A DNA stretch of 59,387 bases from Chloroflexaceae bacterium (GTDB taxonomy: Bacteria; Chloroflexota; Chloroflexia; Chloroflexales; Chloroflexaceae), in assembly GCA_012034075.1 (NCBI GenBank), contig JAAURD010000006.1, positions 1-59,387 on the forward strand, read 5' to 3'. Within the stretch, counting starts at the first letter, position 1; each line of letters starts with the position of its first letter. The translations under genes and the position numbers were made by a program. A model generated the notes under the pieces. It was not told where the DNA came from, made no database searches, and saw nothing but the letters and a program-made list of their open reading frames with translations. This document shows, piece by piece, positions 54,042 to 59,387 of this stretch.

Positions 54042-55051
54042 ATGACCCAATTGAAAAACTTACGTCGTTTTCTCAATCCGTTGCGCTATCTGGTGAGCGG
54101 CGGGTTGTTACTGTATCTGGTCTGGCATGCGACCCCATGGCTATCTGGGCGGTCTGGAAAGATGCCAACCTGTGGTGGTTTGCCCTGGCCCTGGTGCTGC
54201 AATTTGTAGGTATTGCGCTCAGCGCCGCCAAATGGGGCGTTCTTTTGCGCAGCCGCGGCTACCACCAGCCGTTTCGCTGGCTGCTCAGTGCCTATCTGGT
54301 CGGCCAGTTTGCCAACAATTTTTTGCCCACCACCGTGGGTGGCGATGCCCTGCGCACCATGCAATTGGGGCGGCGCATTGGCAGCTATAGCCGCTCAGCA
54401 GCATCGATCTTCGTCGAACGGCTGACCGGCTTTCTGGCGCTCAGCCTCATTGCCAATGTGGCGCTCGCGCTCACCATTGATGCCTTTACCGGCGTGCAGT
54501 TGGTCACCAGTTCAACCCTGCATCTGCTCACAATTGGCTTTTCGCTGCTGGCAGTAATCGCCGCAATCGGCTGTTTTGTCGCTCCCTGGGTTGAGCAGAA
54601 GATTGGGCGCTATCTGCCGGGGTTGCTCCAACGCCCCATGCACCGCATTGCCAACGCGCTGAGTGATTTTTTCCCGCAGGGCCAATCGCTGGCGCTCGTG
54701 ATCTGGATGTCGCTGCTCTTCCAGTCGCTGTGGATTGTGATCCACATGGTCTGCGGTCAAGCGCTCAACATCGATGCGCCACTGCTAATCTATGCCGTAA
54801 TGGCGCCAATTACGGATATCCTGGGTTTAGCACCGATCTTCGTCAACAACCTGGGAGCGCGTGAATTTGTCTTCACGACCTATCTCACGCAGGTGGGGGT
54901 TGAGCCAGCCAGCGCCATTGCCCTGGCCATGATGATCTTTGCGGTGCGCCTGGCGGTTAGTCTGGTAGGCGGGCTGATTGTGCTGTTTGGCGGCGCCGAT
55001 CTTCACGTGACCCAGCCCGGCAGCCAGGATGCCGTCTCCAGCGAGTCATAG
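54042..55051 (+). CDS. YbhN/LPG-synthase-like flippase domain membrane protein (one frameshift)
   Basis: Read across a missing base near 54130, the product has about 336 residues and is an eight-helix membrane protein. It has the lysylphosphatidylglycerol-synthase transmembrane (UPF0104/YbhN) pattern: ALSAAKWGVLLRSRGYH, LVGQFANNFLPTTVGGDALR, and SIFVERLTGFLAL. The part before the shift reads LKNLRRFLNPLRYLVSGGLL and supplies the first helix. The family includes lipid flippases such as MprF domain proteins; the substrate is unknown. The GT39 gene follows after 24 bp, so both may work in envelope glycolipid synthesis. Confidence 0.82.
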
Positions 55052-55075
55052 GCCATCGCGCCAACGTCTCTTGCC

Positions 55076-57142
55076 ATGCACAGCGCCAGATCACCCATCA
55101 GCCAGCGGAGCGGCCTGCTGTTGGTCATCGTCTGGCTGCTGGCGCTGTGGCCACGGGTTAGCAGCCCACATGCCTTCATCAGCGTAGATGAGGCATACCA
55201 CTGGTTTGACCGGGTTAAGCGCTTCCACGAGGCGCTGCAGCAGGGTGATTTTGCCGCGACCAACCTGATCGGCCATCCTGGCGTCACCACCCTCTGGCTG
55301 GGTGCGGCTGGTCGTTCCATCTATCAGACGCTGGTGAGCGCGGGCTGGTTTGACCCAACCGATGTGGGCGTGCAATGGGTCTGGCTGCGTTTGCCCATCG
55401 CCCTGATCACCGCCCTGTGTGTGGTGCTGGCCTATCCCTGCTCCGTCGTCTGGCCGGTGGCCGAGCCGCCCTGCTGGCTGTGCTGCTCTGGGCCACCGAC
55501 CCCTTTCTGGTCGCCTTTAGTCGAATTGTGCATGTTGATGCATTGCTCACATCGTTTATGACGCTCTCCCTGCTGTCGGCCCTGCTGGCTTTTCGCACGC
55601 TTGACCCGCCCGCGGCAGCACCCGAAGCGCTCACCAGACAAACCCCGCCCGCCCTCGACTGGCCCATGCTGGTGGTATCGGCGGTGGCTGGGGGGCTGGC
55701 CCTGCTCACCAAATCGCCCGCAATTCTGCTGCTGCCAATGATTGGCGTGCTGGCCCTGTTTGCGATGATCCAGCTCTGGCCGGCTATCAGCCATTTTCGG
55801 CAACTGGCGTTGATCAGCAGTTCCGTGCTCATCTGGCTGAGTATCGCCGCAGTGCTCTGGCTGGCGCTCTGGCCGGCCGCCTGGGTCGATCCAGCGGGAG
55901 CTCTGGCGCGTGTGGTCATGCAAGCGCAGTATGAAGGCGGCTCGCCCCATGGCTGGGGCAATTTTTTTCTGGGCCAGCCGGTCAATGATCCTGGACCGCT
56001 CTTTTACCCGGTCGCGCTGGCATTTCGGCTCACCCCATGGGCCAGCGTGGGCCTGCTGGCGGCGCTGGTTGCTACGCTCTGGCGGCGCCCCAAAGATAGA
56101 CAGCGGCGCTTGCTCTTCGTTCTGGTCGGGTATGTCGGCTGCTTTCTGCTGGTGTTTACGATGGCGCCCAAAAAGTTTGATCGCTATCTGCTGCCGATTG
56201 TGCCATCGTTGCAGATAATCGCAGCCATCGGTCTGGTGGTAGCCTGGCGCTGGGCAGCCCGGCGCTGGTCGCTGCGCCCAGCGCACCAGCTCATGCTCAC
56301 CGGGGTCGGCACGGCCGTGCTGCTGCTGAACCTGGCATGTTACCATCCCTATGCCATGGCCTACTACAACCCGCTGCTGGGGGGCGGCTCGGCTGCCGCG
56401 AACGTCATACCGGTGGGCTGGGGTGAGGGGCTGGATCAGGCCGGAGCCTTCTTGCAGCAGCAGTTTAATGGCTGTGATTATCCCGTAGCCACATGGTTTG
56501 TGCCCGTGTTGCAGCCATATAGCTGCACGCCGGTCGTGCCGCTCGATTGGGCCAGCGAGCCTGGCCGGGTGGATTATGCCGTGCTGTACATCGATCAACT
56601 CCAGCGCAATAACCGCGCCGAGATAACCCATCAATTGTCCGCAACCCAACCGCCGTTGCACCGTGTCGTGATTCATGGGATCCCCTATGCGCTGATCTAC
56701 CAGCTCCCGCCGACGGCCAACCCGCCGCCACCGGTCGATTTCGGTTCACTCGTGCGGCTGTATGATTATGCGGTGGATGACTCGATGTTGCGCTCTGACG
56801 GGGTGATCACGGTGACAACACACTGGCAAGCACGCAACCAGATCGAGCGAGATTACTTGATGTTTGTGCATGTGCTGGATGCTCAAGGTGAACGGCTTGG
56901 CGGGGTGGATGTGCCACCCGGTGGCCCACGAGCGCCAACCAGGGTGTGGCTACCCTGGCAATATAGCAGCTGGTTCCACCCGGTGCCGTTGCCAAACGAG
57001 CTGCCGGGCTGGCGATTATTGGCTCTCCCTGGGCCTGTACGACGCGGAGAGCGGGCAACGCTTGCCACCGGCTGCGCCTGCCCCGGCCCATGCGCCGGAC
57101 GATGGTGGCAATACGCTCTTTCTGCCATTGCATGTGCCTTAA
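55076..57142 (+). CDS. GT39/ArnT-like membrane glycosyltransferase (two frameshifts)
   Basis: Read across one-base shifts near 55438 and 57007, the product has about 688 residues. It has a GT-C first loop with SVDEAYHWFDR and later GHPGVTTLWLG, many hydrophobic segments (residues about 15-400), and a C-terminal soluble beta domain that ends YWLSLGLYDAESGQRL and so on. Homology on both sides of each shift is unbroken. It may transfer a sugar from polyprenyl phosphate to a lipid or protein outside the membrane. It is the second GT39-like protein in this window. Upstream is the flippase-like gene. Confidence 0.82.
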
Positions 57143-57156
57143 TGCAATGTTCGGTC

Positions 57157-57185
57157 TGGACAAATGGGGCACGCTGTGCTACAAT
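57157..57185 (+). promoter_or_regulatory. promoter of RNase P RNA
   Basis: TGGACA (57157-57162), 17 nt, then TACAAT (57180-57185), 14 nt before the P1 helix of the RNA. Confidence 0.75.
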
Positions 57186-57199
57186 CACAATGGGATATT

Positions 57200-57643
57200 G
57201 TGCTGATAATGCGCCGCCGCTGGCAGGCTGAACCCTGCTAGAGGAACTTCCCGACTCCTCGCCCACTACCACGGTAGTGGAAGGCTACCCCGCGAAACCG
57301 TAAGTGGGGGCACGCAGGGCGTAAGCGCTGTGTGACGCAAGCCGGCAACAGAGAGCAGTCCCGCCCGCCCTTCGGGGTGCTGGTAAGGGGTGAAAGGGTA
57401 GTGTAAGAGACTACCGGCGTCGTCAGTAATGGCGGCGGCCAGGCGACTGCGCTGGCCGATGGGGAGCAAGGTGCGTGGGGCGGGCTTATTGGTGGGAGCC
57501 TCTGGCGTTTGGACCACCTCGTTCGCTCGCATCGCCGCCGCAACGGTGAGGCCGGGTAACACCCGGCAGGCCATGCGCGGCCTCTGCCTGGCAGAGAGAG
57601 AGATGGCGGCTTAGAACAGAATCGGGGGTACCGTTATCAGCAC
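57200..57643 (+). ncRNA. rnpB: RNase P RNA
   Basis: The catalytic RNA matures tRNA 5' ends. The conserved core is GAGGAACTTCCCGACTCC (CR I), then CAACAGAGAGCAG, GGGTGAAAGGGTAGTGTAAGAGACTACCGG, GGGGAGCAAGGTG and AGAACAGAATCGGGGGTA (CR V). The outer P1 helix is visible: GTGCTGATAA (57200-57209) pairs exactly with TTATCAGCAC (57634-57643), which sets both ends. The P4 helix can form as UUCCCGA with UCGGGGG, different in sequence from E. coli but with pairing kept. Length 444 nt. It is a single-copy housekeeping RNA. Confidence 0.92.
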
Positions 57644-57655
57644 ACCCGACTATAC

Positions 57656-58246
57656 CTATGATGGTTGCTGCTCTGATGGCTCACTGGTGGGGGGCGTTGC
57701 CTGTTTGGGCATTTGCTGTTGCTGGCGTTGCTGCTGGCGCTTGCGCTTTTTGCGCTTGTGGCTGGTGGAGAGATGATCGGGAATGGTATGCATAAGATCG
57801 CTCACGATTGCCCCAACCAGCACGAGTCCCAGTTCAATGGGGTAATCTTGCACCAGATGCAGGCAGCCGGCAACCAGACGATTGCCAACATCCGGCAGCA
57901 CGAGCATGGCGGGTACCAGCATGAGGGCCAGCAACAATGCGAGATAGCCCAGCCGAATAAGTGCGGATAGCCCGGAGTGCGAAGCCCAGTGACGATGGGG
58001 TACCAGACGCCGATAGGGCCACCAGATGAAACCCAGACAGCCCCAGCGCCGCTGCATAGCTTTGGAGATATCCAGGTCGGGACTGAGCCAGTAGGAGCAG
58101 AACAGATGGGTGATGACTAGCGCTGATGCTCCGGTGGCGGCGCGTATGGGGGTGGTGCCGCTTGCCAGGAGCAGACCGGTGGTGAGCGGTAGCAGCACGG
58201 CACCGCTTACCAGGGCAATCTGGTCGTGGGTTCGGGCAAGAGGCAT
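57656..58246 (-). CDS. DUF2227-like metal-binding membrane protein
   Basis: The 196-residue protein has an N-terminal ARTHDQIALVSGA, two or three hydrophobic segments, and the His/Asp-rich words HLFCSYWLSPDLDISKAMQRRWG, PYRRLVPHRHWASHSG and DLMHTIPDHLST. These probably place metal ligands at the membrane surface, as in the DUF2227 family. The last 35 residues are Lys/Arg/Gln-rich and look disordered. The activity is unknown. It follows the SPFH gene by 25 bp on the same strand, so the two may be co-transcribed. Confidence 0.75.
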   Translation of the reverse strand: MPLARTHDQIALVSGAVLLPLTTGLLLASGTTPIRAATGASALVITHLFCSYWLSPDLDISKAMQRRWGCLGFIWWPYRRLVPHRHWASHSGLSALIRLGYLALLLALMLVPAMLVLPDVGNRLVAGCLHLVQDYPIELGLVLVGAIVSDLMHTIPDHLSTSHKRKKRKRQQQRQQQQMPKQATPPTSEPSEQQPS

Positions 58247-58271
58247 GGGCTATGCTGCTGCCTTCGGTCTG

Positions 58272-59387
58272 TTACTCATCGGCTGCCATCGATCCGGAGC
58301 GCTCAAGAATGCCTTGCAACAACTGCTGACGCTGGGCGTCACGCGATGTCTGAGCTGTCTGATCGCTGCTCCGGCCCGGCCCACTCTGCGTATTCACGGC
58401 TGGTCTCGGTGGGTTGCTCTGGGCCGTAAGCTGGGGCAGCAGTTGGGCCATCACCAGCGTTGAGAGTGTGGATGCATCACTGCCATCGGTTTTGATAATA
58501 ACCGGACGTGGCGCCTGGCGCACCAGGCTTTCGGCCACCTGGACCCGTCGGGTTGCCAGTTCATACTGGAGGATGGCCCAGTTATCTTTGTAGGCTTTGC
58601 CCAGATGACGCAGAGCTTTGGCCTCGTTTTCGGCGGCTTTGAGCATGGAGCGACCCTGTGTTTCGACCTCGAGGCGAACTTTCTGGGCTTCGGTCTCGCG
58701 CTCTTGCAGCAGGCGGGCCACATCTTCGCGGGCTTTGTTGCTGGCTGCACGTACCTGCACGAGTCGCGCGTCACGTTCTTTCTTCAGGCGTTCGATTTCA
58801 ATCTGCAGTGAATCAATCCGTTGTTTGCGGATCAGCTCCCACTCACGTTCATAGGCCGAAAGTTCTTTGGCGACACGTTCACGTGTGGCGAGATGCTGCT
58901 GATATTGGTCGGGTAGCTGCACATCCGGAATGTTGGCGCCGATCACTATGACGCCATAGCGGCGGAGCAGCCGGTTGAGCGTTGTTTGCATATCGCCCAC
59001 ATCACCACCACGGAGATCATACGCCTTTTCGGTTTGCACCATACGGCTGCGTTGACGTATCGCATCTTGCACTGCGCTGCTCAATACCACATCAAAATTA
59101 CTGGCGCCAATGTTGCGGACAAAGGCGACCGGGTCGTCGATGCGAAATTTCAGAAAGAACTCGATGGATTTAAGCGGCACATTATCGCGGGTAGGGCAGG
59201 CCAGCACAGGCGCGGTGTAGGGTATTTCGGTCGAGGTGTCGACCACAAACTCAACGCGCTGCCAGGGCCAGTAGAGATGATGCCGCCCTGGATCGAGGGT
59301 ACCGGTGATCTTACCAAAATTCGAGATAATACCGGTGGTGCCTTGCTCAATCTCAACAATCGAGCCTGTCCACAGCGAGACGAGGGC
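58272..59387 (-). CDS. SPFH/Band-7 family protein, 5' end beyond the window
   Basis: The partial product has at least 371 residues. The N-terminal part visible here contains EIEQGTTGIISNFGKITGTLDPGRHH, the SPFH (stomatin/prohibitin/flotillin) pattern, with RNIGASNFDVVLSSAVQDAIR in the same domain. A long coiled coil follows (about residues 190-280, Glu/Arg/Lys-rich with many Ala), then a Gln/Pro-rich tail. Such proteins form ring-shaped scaffolds on membranes. The true start and any N-terminal membrane anchor are outside the window. Confidence 0.85.
   Translation of the reverse strand, partial: ALVSLWTGSIVEIEQGTTGIISNFGKITGTLDPGRHHLYWPWQRVEFVVDTSTEIPYTAPVLACPTRDNVPLKSIEFFLKFRIDDPVAFVRNIGASNFDVVLSSAVQDAIRQRSRMVQTEKAYDLRGGDVGDMQTTLNRLLRRYGVIVIGANIPDVQLPDQYQQHLATRERVAKELSAYEREWELIRKQRIDSLQIEIERLKKERDARLVQVRAASNKAREDVARLLQERETEAQKVRLEVETQGRSMLKAAENEAKALRHLGKAYKDNWAILQYELATRRVQVAESLVRQAPRPVIIKTDGSDASTLSTLVMAQLLPQLTAQSNPPRPAVNTQSGPGRSSDQTAQTSRDAQRQQLLQGILERSGSMAADE

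Overview
The window is about 59 kb of bacterial chromosome, most likely from the phylum Chloroflexota, class Chloroflexia. The evidence is indirect: mid-50s GC by eye, sigma-70-like promoters of the form TGCTACAAT, a LysW-type M20 hydrolase, chromate transporter half-genes, LVIVD-repeat secreted proteins, Rpn-like nuclease relatives with GKAE tails, and dispersed palindromic repeats. No 16S gene is present, so this is an inference.

Layout. 0.1-8.4 kb: housekeeping and envelope genes (M24 peptidase, GT39-type glycosyltransferase, two Nudix hydrolases, purF, a small PLDc_N membrane protein, a GT4 glycosyltransferase). 8.4-11.1 kb: a tandemly duplicated Rpn-like nuclease gene whose second copy is split by a VapBC-like toxin-antitoxin pair and carries a palindromic MITE. 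11.1-18.7 kb: tRNA-Glu, a dus gene, a methyltransferase/acyltransferase pair, a UroD-like protein, a PIG-L deacetylase and a dynamin-like GTPase. 18.7-20.9 kb: a mobile-element cluster (MITEs plus a truncated IS630-type transposase) that has cut off the end of an AAA ATPase gene. 20.9-34 kb: a chromate transporter pair, an MBL hydrolase, a VanW protein, a PAS-PAS-STAS (RsbR-like) regulator, an SDR, a membrane alpha/beta hydrolase, an HTH protein, small membrane proteins and an AAC(6')-like acetyltransferase. 34.2-42.1 kb: a defence island that I read as an SspBCD-SspE DNA-phosphorothioation system, with an extra 85-residue CxxC/CxxC protein encoded between sspC and sspD. 42.2-59.4 kb: a di-haem peroxidase, a LysW-lysine hydrolase, cobS, paralogous lipoproteins, groES-groEL under a perfect CIRCE operator, a YigZ protein, an LVIVD protein, envelope glycosyltransferase genes, the RNase P RNA gene, and an SPFH protein that runs off the right edge.

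How the genes work together. In the island, SspB (DUF4007), SspC (large ATPase) and SspD (PAPS-reductase-like) would put sulfur on the DNA backbone, and SspE (DUF262-DUF1524) would be the phosphorothioation-sensing effector. No SspA desulfurase gene is present, so a housekeeping desulfurase would have to supply the sulfur. The B, C, small-ORF and D genes are joined by overlapping ATGA junctions or a gap of only 3 nt. sspE has its own promoter.

A caution on data quality. Many otherwise intact genes, including groEL, sspB, a UroD homologue, an SDR, a flippase-like gene, a GT39 gene and a lipoprotein gene, are each interrupted by one- or two-site single-base indels, several in homopolymers. That pattern looks more like residual sequencing error than real decay, so these genes are annotated across the shift.
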